NCBI RefSeq assembly: GCF_900176255.2
Contig: NZ_FXEG02000002.1
Coordinates: 930,001-994,000, forward strand
Direction: 5' to 3'
DNA: 64,000 nucleotides
Origin: Mycobacterium ahvazicum
GTDB lineage: Bacteria > Actinomycetota > Actinomycetes > Mycobacteriales > Mycobacteriaceae
The position numbers and the translations under genes are program-made. Shown piece by piece: positions 35,222 through 45,713 of this stretch. The first letter of the stretch is position 1. Each line of letters starts with the position of its first letter. The notes beneath the pieces were generated by a model. The model was not told where the DNA came from. It ran no database searches and worked only from the letters and a program-made list of their open reading frames with translations.

Positions 35222-35385
35222 GCCAAATTTGCGCCGAGTGAGGTCAGGTTCGCGTGTCGGGCGCTGCGGTTCCCCGCGGCAGTGCCCTGGCTGCCGGTTG
35301 TCGCTGGCCACACCGCTGCCCGACGTGCGAGTATGAATCAAGCCTGTGCCGCAACGGCATAGGAAAACCGGCGAGTGGTGTGCCA
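35222..35385. other. Non-coding gap before the Rv3166c-type gene
   Basis: No gene is seen. A -10-like TATGAAT stretch lies near 35330 on the plus strand. A long open frame across this gap lacks a start near the true gene and looks like random coding in GC-rich DNA. Confidence 0.45.
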
Positions 35386-36312
35386 ATGCCCGATAAGCCG
35401 ACAGGGCGCGTCGTTGCGCTCATCGTGCTGTTGATCGTGGTTGCCGCCGCCCTGCGCGGATACCTTCCGGCCCGCGATCATGCGGCGCGCGCGGAAGGCG
35501 GCGGCCGAGCGGCGCTGGTATTCGTCGTTGTCCTGCTCAGTGCGGCACTTGCGATGCTCGCGGTCGCGGTCATCGCGCGACTTCGGGATCCACGCGCGGT
35601 GGCACCGAAGGCGGGTGACCTCTCCGGGATGCTCGGTACCCGCGCAGGGCGGCCGAGCTGGCGCGTGGTGCTGATCGGACTCGCGGTGATCGTCGCGTGG
35701 TTGCTGATCGCGATGCTGCTGGCCCGGTTATCGCTGCCGCACGGGGCGCCTCCCGCGCAGCACGCACCGGACACCGGCGGCGCGCCAACCGCCCCCGCAC
35801 CCACGTCGCGGCACCGGGCCCCGCAGAACGGCAACATGCTGGGAATTCTGCTGGCGGCCACCGTTGCGATGATGCTGCTCCTCGTCGTCGCAACATTCGT
35901 CATGTCGCGGCGACGATTGCGCGCCCCGACGCTGCACACCGCCGCTGATGACAGCGCCGAATATGTGCCGCCGGCACGGCCTTCGGAATCTCTGGTGCGA
36001 GCCGCCGAACTGGGGTTGGCCGAGATGGCCGACCGCGGGCGCGAACCGCGGCAGGCGATCATCGCCTGCTATGCCGCGATGGAACGTGAGCTCGCCGATG
36101 TTCCCGGAGCCGCCCCCCAGGACTTCGACACACCGACCGAGGTATTGGCCCGCGCGGTCGAACTCCGTGCGCTGCATATCGATAACGCCGTTCAGCTGGT
36201 GAACCTGTTCGAGGAAGCACGGTTCAGCCCGCATGTGATGAACGAGGGGCATCGCGACGTCGCGGTCGAGGTGCTGCGCCTGGTTCTTGCGGAACTTCGG
36301 AGTGCGGTATGA
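35386..36312 (+). CDS. Membrane protein with DUF4129-like C-terminus (Rv3166c homologue)
   Basis: The 308-residue protein has one TM segment near the N-terminus (VVALIVLLIVVAAALRGYL), a second at about 45-65, and a third and fourth around VVLIGLAVIVAWLLIAMLLAR and LGILLAATVAMMLLLVVATFV. The cytosolic C-terminal part (from about residue 190) is DUF4129-like: ESLVRAAELGLAEMADRG, REPRQAIIACYAAMERELADV, then TPTEVLARAVELRAL. Such proteins sit beside MoxR ATPases and DUF58 proteins and may be a membrane platform for them. The ATG at 35386 lies in a poor ribosome-binding context. Its stop overlaps the next gene. Confidence 0.8.
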   Translation: MPDKPTGRVVALIVLLIVVAAALRGYLPARDHAARAEGGGRAALVFVVVLLSAALAMLAVAVIARLRDPRAVAPKAGDLSGMLGTRAGRPSWRVVLIGLAVIVAWLLIAMLLARLSLPHGAPPAQHAPDTGGAPTAPAPTSRHRAPQNGNMLGILLAATVAMMLLLVVATFVMSRRRLRAPTLHTAADDSAEYVPPARPSESLVRAAELGLAEMADRGREPRQAIIACYAAMERELADVPGAAPQDFDTPTEVLARAVELRALHIDNAVQLVNLFEEARFSPHVMNEGHRDVAVEVLRLVLAELRSAV

Positions 36313-36791
36313 AAAGGCTGATAGCTCTAGGGGTTTGCTTCATCGCCGGAGCGGAGCTGCTGGTGTTGGTCGTGCACGATCGCTCCTGGGTGCTGGTCGC
36401 GTCGGGTGTCGCACTGGCCCTGGTGTTGCTCAATATTCGTCGGCTGCTGGGACAGGGGACCGAACCCGCGGCCGATTTGGACCCCGACGACCTCGGGGAT
36501 TCGTTGCGCCGCTGGCTGGCCACCACCGAGACGACGATTCGCTGGTCCGAGTCCAGCCGTACGGACTGGGACCGGCATCTGCGTCCGATGCTTGCCCGCA
36601 GGTACGAAATCGCGACCGGGCAACGACTGGCCAAGGACCCGGCGGCTTTTCAGTCGACCGGCCGGATGCTGTTCGGGGCCGAACTGTGGGAATGGGTCAA
36701 TCCCAACAACATCGAGCGCTCCGCTGACCACCAGCCCGGTCCTGGCCGGGCCGCGTTCGAAGAAATCCTCCGCAGGTTGGAGCAGGTATGA
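36309..36791 (+). CDS. Small membrane-anchored protein (Rv3165c homologue)
   Basis: The 160-residue protein has two N-terminal hydrophobic segments (LIALGVCFIAGAELLVLVV and WVLVASGVALALVLLNI) and a charged cytosolic domain with the conserved DDLGDSLRRWLATTETTIRW and WDRHLRPMLARRYEIATGQRL. There is no recognised catalytic motif. It overlaps the genes on both sides by four bases, so translation is coupled. It is part of the membrane-protein, MoxR, DUF58 block and probably a structural subunit. The role is unknown. Confidence 0.78.
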   Translation: MKRLIALGVCFIAGAELLVLVVHDRSWVLVASGVALALVLLNIRRLLGQGTEPAADLDPDDLGDSLRRWLATTETTIRWSESSRTDWDRHLRPMLARRYEIATGQRLAKDPAAFQSTGRMLFGAELWEWVNPNNIERSADHQPGPGRAAFEEILRRLEQV

Positions 36792-37780
36792 CAGGGGGTG
36801 CGGCGATGCCGACCGCTTTGCCGGCCAGTACGACCACGGCACACTGCGAGGCGGTGCTCGACGAAATCGAGCGCGTGGTGGTGGGCAAGCGTTCCGCGCT
36901 GACCCTCATCCTCACCGCCGTCCTGGCGCGCGGCCACGTCCTCATCGAAGATCTGCCCGGGCTCGGCAAGACACTGATCGCGAGATCCTTTGCCGCCGCG
37001 CTGGGTCTGCGATTCACCCGGGTGCAGTTCACACCGGACCTGCTGCCCGCGGACTTGCTCGGGTCGACGATCTACGACATGCAGTCGGGCCATTTCGCAT
37101 TCCGGGCCGGGCCCATCTTCACCAATCTGCTGCTCGCCGACGAGATCAACCGCACACCCCCCAAGACTCAGGCGGCGCTGCTCGAGGCGATGGCCGAAGG
37201 GCAGGTCAGCATCGACGGCGAAACCCACAAGTTGCCAATGCCTTTCATTGTTCTGGCGACCGACAACCCGATCGAATACGAGGGCACCTACCCGCTGCCG
37301 GAGGCGCAGCTGGATCGCTTCGCGATGCGATTGGAACTGCGCTACCTCTCCGAGCGCGACGAGACCTCGATGCTGCGCCGCCGTCTGGAACGCGGCTCGG
37401 CCGAACCGACCGTCAATCAGGTGGTCGACGCCCAGGACCTACTGGCGATGCGCGAATCGGTGGAGCAGGTGACGGTGCACGAGGATGTCCTTCGTTATGT
37501 GGTGTCACTGGCCACCGCCACGCGCCGCCATCCGCAGGTCGCCGTCGGCGCGAGCCCGCGTGCCGAACTCGACCTGGTTCAGCTCGCCCGGGCGCGGGCG
37601 CTGTTGCTTGGCCGTGACTATGTGATCCCCGAGGACGTCAAGGCGCTCGCGGTAGCGGCTGTCGCGCACCGAATTACCCTGCGTCCGGAGATGTGGGTTC
37701 GCAAGATTCAGGGTGCCGATGTCGTCGGAGAACTGTTGCGACGCTTGCCGGTACCACGCACCGGCGAGGGCACCCCATGA
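36788..37780 (+). CDS. moxR3: MoxR-type AAA+ ATPase (Rv3164c homologue)
   Basis: The 330-residue protein has the Walker A in IEDLPGLGKTLIARSF, the Walker B in LLADEINRTPPKTQAALLEAM, sensor 1 in IVLATDNPIEYEGTYPL, and AAA-lid helices ending in VGASPRAELDLVQLARARALL. MoxR proteins are chaperone-like ATPases that mature or activate partner proteins, usually with a VWA or DUF58 protein encoded beside them, as here. It overlaps the upstream gene by four bases. The DUF58 gene follows 7 bases after the stop. The natural client is not known. Confidence 0.9.
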   Translation: MTGGAAMPTALPASTTTAHCEAVLDEIERVVVGKRSALTLILTAVLARGHVLIEDLPGLGKTLIARSFAAALGLRFTRVQFTPDLLPADLLGSTIYDMQSGHFAFRAGPIFTNLLLADEINRTPPKTQAALLEAMAEGQVSIDGETHKLPMPFIVLATDNPIEYEGTYPLPEAQLDRFAMRLELRYLSERDETSMLRRRLERGSAEPTVNQVVDAQDLLAMRESVEQVTVHEDVLRYVVSLATATRRHPQVAVGASPRAELDLVQLARARALLLGRDYVIPEDVKALAVAAVAHRITLRPEMWVRKIQGADVVGELLRRLPVPRTGEGTP

Positions 37781-37787
37781 GCTTGTC

Positions 37788-39047
37788 ATGATCGAGGCCG
37801 AGTTCCGCTGGCGCGCTGCGCCATTGACGCGGGCGATCGCGACCTGCGGTGGCGTTGCCCTCGTTGCCGCTGTGATCGGTGCGCATTGGCAGCTCATCGC
37901 GTTCGCGGCGCCGCTGCTCGGCGTGCTGTGCTCGATCAGCTGGCAACACCCGGTCCCGAAGATTTATGTGCAGGCAGAACCGGAGTCACAGCGGTGCTTC
38001 GAAGGGGAGCCGGCGCGGGTCAGGCTATCGGCAACCGAGGAAGCTGGGGCGCCCAATGTCTGGGCGGTCGAGCTCACGGTTCCCGCCGTCGAGGGCCTGC
38101 AGTTCGAGGTTGTCGATTCGGATTCTTCGCACGCGAAAACGGTTGCCGCCGTGGCGCAGCGCTGGGGCCGATACGCGATCCGCGCCCGGGTCGACGCGGT
38201 GGCCCGCGGTGGGTTGCTCACCGGGACGGCGATCGTCGATGCCGCCGATGTCATCGTGTTTCCGCTGACGCCACCGCAGCCGACGCCCATCCCGCGAACC
38301 GAGTTGCTCGACCGTCTCGGCGCTCACCTGACCGGGCATGTCGGTCCGGGCGTCGAGTATGCCGATATCCGGCCCTACGTTCCGGGTGATCAATTGCGGG
38401 CGGTGAATTGGCCGGTGAGCGCGCGGCGCGGTCAGCTGCACGTGACGGAACGGTTGACCGACCGTGCCGCCGACGTCGTGGTGCTGATCGATGGGTACCG
38501 GCAGCCGGCGGGCCCGGCAACCGATGCCACCGAGCGAGTGGTGCGCGGTGCGGCTCAGGTGGTGCAGGCCGCGCTGCGCTACAGCGATCGCGCCGGAATC
38601 GTGGCGCTCGGTGGCAATCGCCCGCGCTGGCTCGGCGCCGATATCGGTCAGCGCCAGTTCTACCGGATCCTCGATACGGTGCTGGCTGCGGGCGATCGAT
38701 TCGAAAACACCACCGGCACACTGGCTCCGCGTGCGGCGGTCCCGGCCGGCGCCATCGTCATCGCGTTCTCCACCCTGCTCGACACGGAATTCGCGCTGGC
38801 GCTGATCGATCTACGCAAGCGCGGTCATGTCGTGATCGCCGTCGACACTCTCGATGCTTCACCGTTCGAAGGCGAACAGGACCCGCTGGTGGACCGGCTG
38901 TGGGCGTTGCAGCGGGCCGCCATGTATCGCGATATGGCGACCATCGGCGTCGACATCGTCTCCTGGCAGAAAGATCACCCGCTGGAGCAGTCGATGGGTG
39001 TGATGCCGGATCGCCGCCACCGCGTGCGCGGACGGCTGCGGGGGTAG
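37788..39047 (+). CDS. DUF58 domain protein (Rv3163c homologue)
   Basis: The 419-residue protein has two N-terminal hydrophobic segments (LTRAIATCGGVALVAAVIG, LIAFAAPLLGVLCSI), a beta-sandwich region and the DUF58 motif GPGVEYADIRPYVPGDQLRAVNW around residue 190. This continues into a VWA-like fold (DVVVLIDGYRQPAG, then AIVIAFSTLLDTEFALALIDL). DUF58 proteins pair with MoxR ATPases. The ATG at 37788 is chosen because upstream residues belong to the moxR3 reading frame. It is coupled with the small membrane gene downstream (2-base gap). Confidence 0.85.
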   Translation: MIEAEFRWRAAPLTRAIATCGGVALVAAVIGAHWQLIAFAAPLLGVLCSISWQHPVPKIYVQAEPESQRCFEGEPARVRLSATEEAGAPNVWAVELTVPAVEGLQFEVVDSDSSHAKTVAAVAQRWGRYAIRARVDAVARGGLLTGTAIVDAADVIVFPLTPPQPTPIPRTELLDRLGAHLTGHVGPGVEYADIRPYVPGDQLRAVNWPVSARRGQLHVTERLTDRAADVVVLIDGYRQPAGPATDATERVVRGAAQVVQAALRYSDRAGIVALGGNRPRWLGADIGQRQFYRILDTVLAAGDRFENTTGTLAPRAAVPAGAIVIAFSTLLDTEFALALIDLRKRGHVVIAVDTLDASPFEGEQDPLVDRLWALQRAAMYRDMATIGVDIVSWQKDHPLEQSMGVMPDRRHRVRGRLRG

Positions 39048-39049
39048 CC

Positions 39050-39499
39050 ATGTCGTCTATCGCGCGCCTGGGAGTCCATGCTCTGGCGATGGCCTTCGGC
39101 CTGCTGATGGTCGGCCTGGCCGCCGTCGACGCCCACGGCCTGGCGCTGGGCGCCGGGATGACGGCGCTGGCCGCGGTGGCGCTCGGGATCGTCTTTCGGC
39201 CCGCCGCGACGGTTGCCGTGCTGCTGTGCGTGACCGCGATCGCGATCTCCGATCCCTCCTATACGTTCGTGGGACTTTCGGGGTTGTGCGCGGCTGCCTA
39301 CCTGGTATGCCGATACGCGGCTGGAATGCCGGACGCGTTCGCGATGGCGAGTTGGCCGACATTGGTTGGCGCCGTGGGATTTACCCTTGTGGGCGTGGTG
39401 GCGATGGCATTCCCCCTGCACCTGCCATGGGTACCGTTGGCGGCGCCGCTGGCGGTGCTGGCGATCTACGTACTCGCGACACGTCCGTTCTTGAGCTGA
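39050..39499 (+). CDS. Membrane protein with four TM segments (Rv3162c homologue)
   Basis: The 149-residue protein has segments near 8-27 (LAMAFGLLMVGLAAVDAHG), 32-62, 72-90 and 104-145. No motif is recognised. It is the last gene of the plus-strand block and probably interacts with the MoxR/DUF58 proteins. The convergent nuoN stop lies 65 bases away. Confidence 0.78.
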   Translation: MSSIARLGVHALAMAFGLLMVGLAAVDAHGLALGAGMTALAAVALGIVFRPAATVAVLLCVTAIAISDPSYTFVGLSGLCAAAYLVCRYAAGMPDAFAMASWPTLVGAVGFTLVGVVAMAFPLHLPWVPLAAPLAVLAIYVLATRPFLS

Positions 39500-39517
39500 T
39501 CACTCGTTGGGCGTGAC

Positions 39518-39532
39518 CACGACGCGGTCGTG
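39518..39532. terminator. Hairpin between convergent operons
   Basis: CACGAC-GCG-GTCGTG forms a 6-bp stem with a 3-base loop. It lies between the Rv3162c-type gene and nuoN, which face each other. There is no U tract, so termination in either direction is only a suggestion. Confidence 0.45.
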
Positions 39533-39563
39533 AGTGCGCGGGGTGGAGGCCGCAATCAGACGG

Positions 39564-41156
39564 TTACTGCAGCAACTGCGCGGCGTGATCCGCGAGATCG
39601 AGCAGCGGTTGCGGGAAGATCCCCAGAATAACGGTGATCGCGGCACACAGCGCGATCGCGATCTTGCTCAGGATCCCGGGCGCGACCACCTGTGGGGTGT
39701 CGTCGGTCGGTTCGGTGAAGAACATCAGCACGATCACCCGGACATAGAAGTAGGCGGCGACCCCGCTGGCGATCACACCGATGATGACCAATGGCACGGC
39801 GCCGCCCTGCGCGGCGGCCTGGAACACCGTCAGCTTGCTGATGAATCCGCTGGTCAACGGGATACCGGCGAAGGCCAACAGGAACATCGAAAGCATCACG
39901 CCCACAATGGGAGAACGCTGCCCGAGCCCCGCCCAGTGCGACAGCGTGGCGTCCTCGACGCCGTCGGAGTTGCGAATCAGGCCGACGATGGCGAACGCGC
40001 CGACCGTGCTGAAGCTGTAGGCCACCAGGTAGAACAGAGTGGCCGCCAAACCGGCGTGGTTGTCGGCGATCACACCGGTGAGGATGAAACCGACGTGGGC
40101 GACCGACGAATAGGCAAGCATGCGTTTGACGTCGGCCTGGTTGACCGCGGTCACGGTACCGACGGCCATGGTCAGGATCGCGATCGCCCACAGCACCGGA
40201 CGCCATTCCTCGTGCAGCGGCGGCAATGCGACGTAGACGACGCGCAGCAGCGCACCGAAAGCCGCGACCTTGGTGGCCGCCGCCATGAACCCGGTGATCG
40301 GTGTGGGTGCACCCTGGTATACGTCGGGAATCCACGAGTGGAACGGCACCGCGCCCACTTTGAACAGCAGGCCGACCGACAACAGCGCGACGCCGACCAA
40401 TGCCATCGAGCTGTCACCATGGGCCGCAAGCGCATCCCGGATGCCCGGCAGCAACAGCGTTCCGGTCGCACCGTAGATCAGCGCCACCCCGTAGAGGAAG
40501 AACGCCGACGAGAAGGCACCGAGCAAGAAGTACTTCATCGCCGCTTCCTGCGACAGCAGCCGGCGGTGACGCGCCAGCCCGCACATCAGATACAGCGGCA
40601 GCGACAGCACTTCCAGCGCGACGAACATCGTCAGCAGATCATTGGCCGCCGGGAACACCATCATGCCGCCGACCGACAGCATCAGCAGCGGGAAGAGTTC
40701 GGTCTGCGCGGCTCCGGCCCGTTCGGCCTCACGCTCGGCGTCACTTCCGGGGACCGCCGATGCCTGCGGGGTAAAGGCGTCCAATCCCGAAGCCGTCGAA
40801 ACTCCCGCGGCTACCTTCACCTTGTTGGCTGTCGCGGCGACGTTGGTGCGTTCGGCGATGAAGATGACGGCCAACAGGGCCACCAGCACCACGGTGCCTT
40901 GCAGATACAGCGTCGGGCGGTCGATGGCCACCGCGCCCAACACCCCGCTGCGACCGGACGCCGGAAGCGAGCGGCTGACCACGATGTCGGCGGCGAACGC
41001 AGCGATCAAACCACCGAGGGCCAGCGTCACCTGGGAGACATAGCGAATGTTGCGGGGCAGGAACGCTTCAGCCAGTACTCCTACCACCGCGATACCGAAG
41101 ACGATGAGCATCGGGCAGAGCAGGAAGTACTCGACGCTAGGGGTGGGAAGGGTCAT
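39564..41156 (-). CDS. nuoN: NADH dehydrogenase I subunit N
   Basis: The 530-residue protein is one of three antiporter-like membrane subunits of complex I. It has 13-14 hydrophobic segments and the conserved Lys/Glu positions of proton channels in RLLSQEAAMKYFLLGAFSSAFFL and VNQADVKRMLAYSSVAHVGFIL. It is the last gene of the nuo operon and overlaps nuoM by four bases (ATGA). The complex passes electrons from NADH to menaquinone and pumps protons. Confidence 0.95.
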   Translation of the reverse strand: MTLPTPSVEYFLLCPMLIVFGIAVVGVLAEAFLPRNIRYVSQVTLALGGLIAAFAADIVVSRSLPASGRSGVLGAVAIDRPTLYLQGTVVLVALLAVIFIAERTNVAATANKVKVAAGVSTASGLDAFTPQASAVPGSDAEREAERAGAAQTELFPLLMLSVGGMMVFPAANDLLTMFVALEVLSLPLYLMCGLARHRRLLSQEAAMKYFLLGAFSSAFFLYGVALIYGATGTLLLPGIRDALAAHGDSSMALVGVALLSVGLLFKVGAVPFHSWIPDVYQGAPTPITGFMAAATKVAAFGALLRVVYVALPPLHEEWRPVLWAIAILTMAVGTVTAVNQADVKRMLAYSSVAHVGFILTGVIADNHAGLAATLFYLVAYSFSTVGAFAIVGLIRNSDGVEDATLSHWAGLGQRSPIVGVMLSMFLLAFAGIPLTSGFISKLTVFQAAAQGGAVPLVIIGVIASGVAAYFYVRVIVLMFFTEPTDDTPQVVAPGILSKIAIALCAAITVILGIFPQPLLDLADHAAQLLQ

Positions 41157-42724
41157 CGGTGCGGTCCTTCGGCTGTACGGGGTGCGCTCACGGGCACGCT
41201 CGGCGCGGGATCATGCTGACCGATGGTGACCATGGTGTGGTCCACAGCAGGATTGATGATGTCGAGCACCGGCTTGGGATAGACGCCGAGGACGAACAGC
41301 AGCGCCATCAACGGTGCGACGACGACGAGCTCGCGCAACCGCAGATCGGTGATTCGTTCGTTGCCTTCGGCCACCGGACCGGTCATCACCCGCTGATAGA
41401 GCCACAGCATGTAGATCGCCGCCAGCACCAGGGCGGTCACTCCGAACGTGCCCGCCAGCCAGTACCGGTTGAAAGTGCCTAACAGCACCAGGAATTCGCT
41501 GATGAACGGTGCCAGGCCGGGCAGCGAGAGGGTGGCCATGGCCGAGACCATGAAGGTGCCGGCCAGAATCGGCGCCACTTTCTGCACGCCGCCGTAGTCC
41601 GCGATCAACCTGCTGCCGCGCCGGGTGACCAGGAATCCGGCGATCAGGAAGACCGCCGCCGTGGACAGGCCGTGGTTGAGCATGTACAGCGTTGAGCCGC
41701 TTTGTCCCTGGGTTGTCATCACGAAGATGCCGGCGATGATGAAGCCGAAGTGCGAGATCGAGGTGTAGGCGATCAGGCGCATCATGTCTTTCTGGCCGAT
41801 CGCGACGATCGCGCCATAGATCACCCCGATGATGGCCAGCGTCACGATCAGCGGGCGGAAATACGTTGACGCATCAGGGAACAGCTGCAGGCAGTAACGC
41901 AGCATCCCGAAGGTGCCGACCTTGTCCATTACCGCGGTGATCAAGACCGCGGTCGCCGGCGTGGCCTCGACGCACGCGTCGGGCAGCCAGCGGTGGAACG
42001 GCCACAGCGGGGCCTTGACGGCGAAGGCGAACATGAAGCCCAGGAACAGCGCCTTGAACACCGCGGGGTCCACGCCGGCGAAGCGGCCCGAGGAGATGCC
42101 GGTCACTATTTCACGGAAGTCGAATGTGCCCGCACCGTGCTGGGCGGTGACCACGTACAGGCCGATCACCGCGGCGAGCATGATCAGACCGCCGAACAGG
42201 TTGTACAGCAAGAACTTCACCGCGGCCCGCGATCGCCCGGTTCCCTTGCCGAAGCCGCCGATCAGGAAGTACATCGGGATCAGCATGGCCTCGAAGAACA
42301 CGTAGAACAGCAGCACGTCTAGCGCGATCACCGAGATCAGCACCATCGACTCGATGGCCAGCGTCAAGGCTACGTAGGCGTGTACGCCCCGGGTGCCCTC
42401 GCCACCGTCGTTCCAGCCCGCGACCAGCAGCAGCGGAATCAGGATCGCGGTCAGCAGCACGAGGATGACCGCGATGCCGTCCACGCCGAGGTTGTAGCCG
42501 GCGCCGAAGGACGGAATCCAGGGATGCTTTTCCAGGAATTGGTAAGGGGCGCCGCCGGTTTTGAAACTGATCGCGACGACGAGTGCGACCGCCAGCGTCA
42601 GGATGCTGACGACCACGCCGGTCCACTTGGCGAGCTGTCGCAGGCCGGGAGGCATCAGGATGATCAGGATGGAACCGGCCAGCGGGACCAGCCACAGCAC
42701 GCTCAGCCACGGAACGTTAGTCAC
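41153..42724 (-). CDS. nuoM: NADH dehydrogenase I subunit M
   Basis: The 523-residue subunit has the antiporter fold: [20 protein letters not shown] near residue 135 (the conserved Glu of TM5), [20 protein letters not shown], and [19 protein letters not shown] (broken TM12 region with Lys/His). The GTG start at 42724 overlaps the nuoL stop codon (GTGA); an open frame reaching far upstream is only a shadow of nuoL. Confidence 0.94.
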   Translation of the reverse strand: MTNVPWLSVLWLVPLAGSILIILMPPGLRQLAKWTGVVVSILTLAVALVVAISFKTGGAPYQFLEKHPWIPSFGAGYNLGVDGIAVILVLLTAILIPLLLVAGWNDGGEGTRGVHAYVALTLAIESMVLISVIALDVLLFYVFFEAMLIPMYFLIGGFGKGTGRSRAAVKFLLYNLFGGLIMLAAVIGLYVVTAQHGAGTFDFREIVTGISSGRFAGVDPAVFKALFLGFMFAFAVKAPLWPFHRWLPDACVEATPATAVLITAVMDKVGTFGMLRYCLQLFPDASTYFRPLIVTLAIIGVIYGAIVAIGQKDMMRLIAYTSISHFGFIIAGIFVMTTQGQSGSTLYMLNHGLSTAAVFLIAGFLVTRRGSRLIADYGGVQKVAPILAGTFMVSAMATLSLPGLAPFISEFLVLLGTFNRYWLAGTFGVTALVLAAIYMLWLYQRVMTGPVAEGNERITDLRLRELVVVAPLMALLFVLGVYPKPVLDIINPAVDHTMVTIGQHDPAPSVPVSAPRTAEGPHR

Positions 42725-44616
42725 CACAGTTGCACCGCCAGGATCGCGGCGACCAGCAAGGTGGCGCCGGCCAGCATCGACAGCGCATAGGAGCGCGCGA
42801 AGCCGGTTTGCAGCCCCCGCAACCGATTCGAGGTCCGGCTGACCAGCGCGGCCAGCGCGTTGACCGAGCCGTCCACCCCCGCGTCGTCGACTTCGACCAG
42901 CGTGTCGGTCAACTGCGCGCCAGGGCGCATGAATACCTCCTCGTTGAAGGCGTCGCCGTAGAGGTCTCTTCGCGCGGCCGTGGTGAGCGCCGACACCTGA
43001 ACGGGAGCCACTCTGGGGATGTCCGCCCTGCCGTACTTCTGATAAGCCACTGCGATCCCTACCGCGACGACGCCGAGCGCGAGCGTGGTGCTGATCCAGG
43101 CCGGAAGGGCGTGCGTGCTTTCCTCGTGCGCGCCGACGACCGGTTCCAGCCAGCGCGGCAGGGTGCCTCCGATGGCGAACAGGCCGCCGGCGAACACCGA
43201 GCCGAACGCGAGCAGGATCATCGGCCCAGTCATCAGGGCGGGCGCCTCGTGCGGGTGACTGCCCGGCGCCCAACGCTTTTCGCCGAAGAAGGTCATCAGC
43301 ATCACCCGAGTCATGTAGAACGCGGTGATGCCTGCGCCCAGCAGCGCCGCCGCGCCCAGCGTGTAACCGCGGAGGTCGCCGGCGCCCAGCGCCGCCTCGA
43401 TGATGGCGTCCTTGGAGTAGAAGCCTGCGAACGGCGGTACGCCGATGATTGCCAGGTAGCCCAGGCCGAAGGTGATGAAGGTGATGGGCAGGGCGGCGCG
43501 CAGCCCGCCGTAGCGGCGCATGTCCTGTTCTTCGTGCATCGCGTGAATGATCGAGCCCGATCCGAGGAACAACCCGGCCTTGAAGAAGCCGTGCGTGAGC
43601 AGGTGCATGATCGCGAACGCATATCCGGCGGGACCGAGTCCCGCAGCCAGGACCATGTAACCGATCTGGCTCATCGTCGACGCGGCGAGCGCCCGCTTGA
43701 TGTCGTCCTTGGCGCAGCCGATGAACGCCCCGAACAGCAGGGTGACGGCGCCGACGATGACCACGCCCAACTGCGCTCCGGGAGCGAGGTTGTAGATCGG
43801 GTTGGACCGCACGATCAGGTACACACCGGCGGTCACCATGGTCGCGGCGTGGATCAGCGCGGACACCGGCGTCGGGCCCTCCATCGCGTCACCCAACCAG
43901 GCTTGCAGCGGGACCTGCGCGGACTTCGCGCAGGCACCCAGTAACAGCAGCAGCCCCATCCCGGTCAACACGCCCTTGCTGGCGGCGGGCGCACCGGCGA
44001 AAACACCGGCGTAGGACAGCGTGCCGAACGTGCTGAACATCATGAACATGCCGACGGCCAGACCGGCGTCGCCGACCCGGTTCATCACGAACGCCTTCTT
44101 GGCGGCCGTGGCCGCCGACGGCTTGTGGTACCAGAAACCGATCAGCAGATAGGACGCCAGGCCGACGCCTTCCCAGCCGACGTAGAGCACCAGGTAGTTG
44201 TCGGCGACGACCAGCAGCAGCATCGAGGCCAGGAAGAGATTGAGGTAGCCGAAAAACCTTCGGCGGTCCGGGTCTTCGGCCATGTAGGCGACCGAATAGA
44301 TGTGGATCAGCGATCCCACCCCGGAGATCAGCAGCACGAAACAGATTGAGAGCTGGTCGATCTGCAGTCCGAAGTCGACCTGGAATTGGTCGACCGGGAT
44401 CCAGGTGAACACCGTCTGGTGGATGGCGCGGTGCTCACTGTCGCGGCCCAGCAATTCCGACAGCAGCGTCGCGCCCCCCCCGAACGCCCCCAGCGCGGCA
44501 AGGACGCCCAGCCAATGCCCCCACGCGTCGGTACGTCTGCCACCGAACAGCAGGATTGCGGCACCCGCCAGTGGTAGTGCCACGAGCAACCAGGTCAAGT
44601 GTGCGATGTTTGTCAC
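42721..44616 (-). CDS. nuoL: NADH dehydrogenase I subunit L
   Basis: The 631-residue protein is the most distal antiporter subunit, with the lateral helix. [23 protein letters not shown] residues give the TM5 Glu, [25 protein letters not shown] the conserved His/Lys region, and [21 protein letters not shown] the broken-helix Lys. GTG start at 44616, 12 bases after nuoK. A run of eight G (coding strand) lies at about codon 46. Confidence 0.94.
   Translation of the reverse strand: MTNIAHLTWLLVALPLAGAAILLFGGRRTDAWGHWLGVLAALGAFGGGATLLSELLGRDSEHRAIHQTVFTWIPVDQFQVDFGLQIDQLSICFVLLISGVGSLIHIYSVAYMAEDPDRRRFFGYLNLFLASMLLLVVADNYLVLYVGWEGVGLASYLLIGFWYHKPSAATAAKKAFVMNRVGDAGLAVGMFMMFSTFGTLSYAGVFAGAPAASKGVLTGMGLLLLLGACAKSAQVPLQAWLGDAMEGPTPVSALIHAATMVTAGVYLIVRSNPIYNLAPGAQLGVVIVGAVTLLFGAFIGCAKDDIKRALAASTMSQIGYMVLAAGLGPAGYAFAIMHLLTHGFFKAGLFLGSGSIIHAMHEEQDMRRYGGLRAALPITFITFGLGYLAIIGVPPFAGFYSKDAIIEAALGAGDLRGYTLGAAALLGAGITAFYMTRVMLMTFFGEKRWAPGSHPHEAPALMTGPMILLAFGSVFAGGLFAIGGTLPRWLEPVVGAHEESTHALPAWISTTLALGVVAVGIAVAYQKYGRADIPRVAPVQVSALTTAARRDLYGDAFNEEVFMRPGAQLTDTLVEVDDAGVDGSVNALAALVSRTSNRLRGLQTGFARSYALSMLAGATLLVAAILAVQLW
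44474..44481 (-). repeat. Run of eight G inside nuoL (coding strand)
   Basis: Eight consecutive C on the plus strand fall within nuoL codons near residue 46 (Gly-Gly-Gly region). Such a homopolymer is prone to slipped-strand frameshifts and lies near the 5-prime end of the gene. Confidence 0.7.
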
Positions 44617-44628
44617 GGCGGCGTTCTT

Positions 44629-44928
44629 CTACCCTTTGAGTAGGTTCGCGTCGTCGACCGACGCCGATTTGCGGGCACGGAAAATCGTCATGATGATGGC
44701 CAGGCCGATGACGACCTCGCACGCGGCCACCACCATCGTGAAGAACGCGATCATCTGCCCGTCCAGATGGCCGTGCATGCGCGCGAAGGTGACGAACGCC
44801 AGGTTCACGGCGTTGAGCATCAACTCGACGCACATGAACATCACGATGGCGTTGCGGCGTAACAGCACACCGGCCGCCCCGATCGTAAAGAGCAGTGCCG
44901 AAAGGTAAAGGTAGTTAGCCGGATTCAC
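44629..44928 (-). CDS. nuoK: NADH dehydrogenase I subunit K
   Basis: The 99-residue protein has three TM helices with the conserved buried Glu pair: [19 protein letters not shown] gives the first, [16 protein letters not shown] the second, as in the E-channel. GTG start at 44928, overlapping the nuoJ stop (GTGA). The length is the family standard. Confidence 0.94.
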   Translation of the reverse strand: MNPANYLYLSALLFTIGAAGVLLRRNAIVMFMCVELMLNAVNLAFVTFARMHGHLDGQMIAFFTMVVAACEVVIGLAIIMTIFRARKSASVDDANLLKG

Positions 44929-45713
44929 GATGTGCCGCCTTTGATGGCTTGCCGGCGGGGAGTTTCCTTGCCGTCCGCACCCCGGGTTCGCAGCATCTTC
45001 GACACCGAATCGTCCGCGTAGGAGCCGTCGGGCAGCAACGCGGCCACGTCCACCGCGTTGTGGCGTGCGTAGACGCCGGGGTTGGGCAGCGGGGTCGGAC
45101 GGCCACCGGACCGGAACCGTTCTTCCGAGAGTTCGCGCTGGGTCTTGCGGCGTTCGAAACGCTCGCGGTGCGCCAGCACCATCGCCCCGACCGCGGCAGT
45201 GATCAGCAGCGCGCTGGTCAGCTCGAAGGCCCACAGGTATCGCGAAAAGATCAGTGCCGCCAGGCCTTCGACGTTGCCGTTGGCATTGGCGGTGGTCAGT
45301 CCGACGAAGCCCCCGGTCGTCACCTTGCCGATGGCGGCGACCAGCAGGATGCCGAACCCTACTCCGGTGATGACCGCCGCGACGCGCTGTCCGCGCAGCG
45401 TTTCCTTCAGTGATTCCGCGGAGTCCACGCCGATCAGCATCAGCACGAACAGGAACAGCATCATCACCGCACCGGTGTAGACCACGACTTGAACCACACC
45501 CAGGAACAGCGCGTCCTGGATCATGTAGAAGATCGCCAGGATGATCATCGTCATCGCGAGGAACATCGCGGAGTACACGGCGTTAGCGGCCGTGACCACC
45601 CCGATCGCGCCGATCACGGCCAGAGCGCCCAGCAGCCAGAAGGCCACGGCTTCGCCGGTGGAGGTGCGAACGATGACGTCGCTCGCCAGGTTGGCGGCAA
45701 GTATCGTGCTCAC
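44925..45713 (-). CDS. nuoJ: NADH dehydrogenase I subunit J
   Basis: The 262-residue protein has five TM helices (such as [46 protein letters not shown] with the conserved YTGA motif). It carries a longer hydrophilic C-terminal tail that is usual in mycobacteria. GTG start at 45713 overlaps the nuoI stop. GGAGAAGCAAG precedes it. Confidence 0.94.
   Translation of the reverse strand: MSTILAANLASDVIVRTSTGEAVAFWLLGALAVIGAIGVVTAANAVYSAMFLAMTMIILAIFYMIQDALFLGVVQVVVYTGAVMMLFLFVLMLIGVDSAESLKETLRGQRVAAVITGVGFGILLVAAIGKVTTGGFVGLTTANANGNVEGLAALIFSRYLWAFELTSALLITAAVGAMVLAHRERFERRKTQRELSEERFRSGGRPTPLPNPGVYARHNAVDVAALLPDGSYADDSVSKMLRTRGADGKETPRRQAIKGGTS

Noticed and set aside
39534..41219. Plus-strand open frame of 561 codons
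   Set aside because: It lies entirely opposite nuoN and its product is a run of His, Gln and Arg with no domain; a shadow of GC-rich coding on the other strand.
42730..43944. Plus-strand open frame of 404 codons
   Set aside because: It is antisense to nuoL, with polar low-complexity composition and no ribosome binding site.
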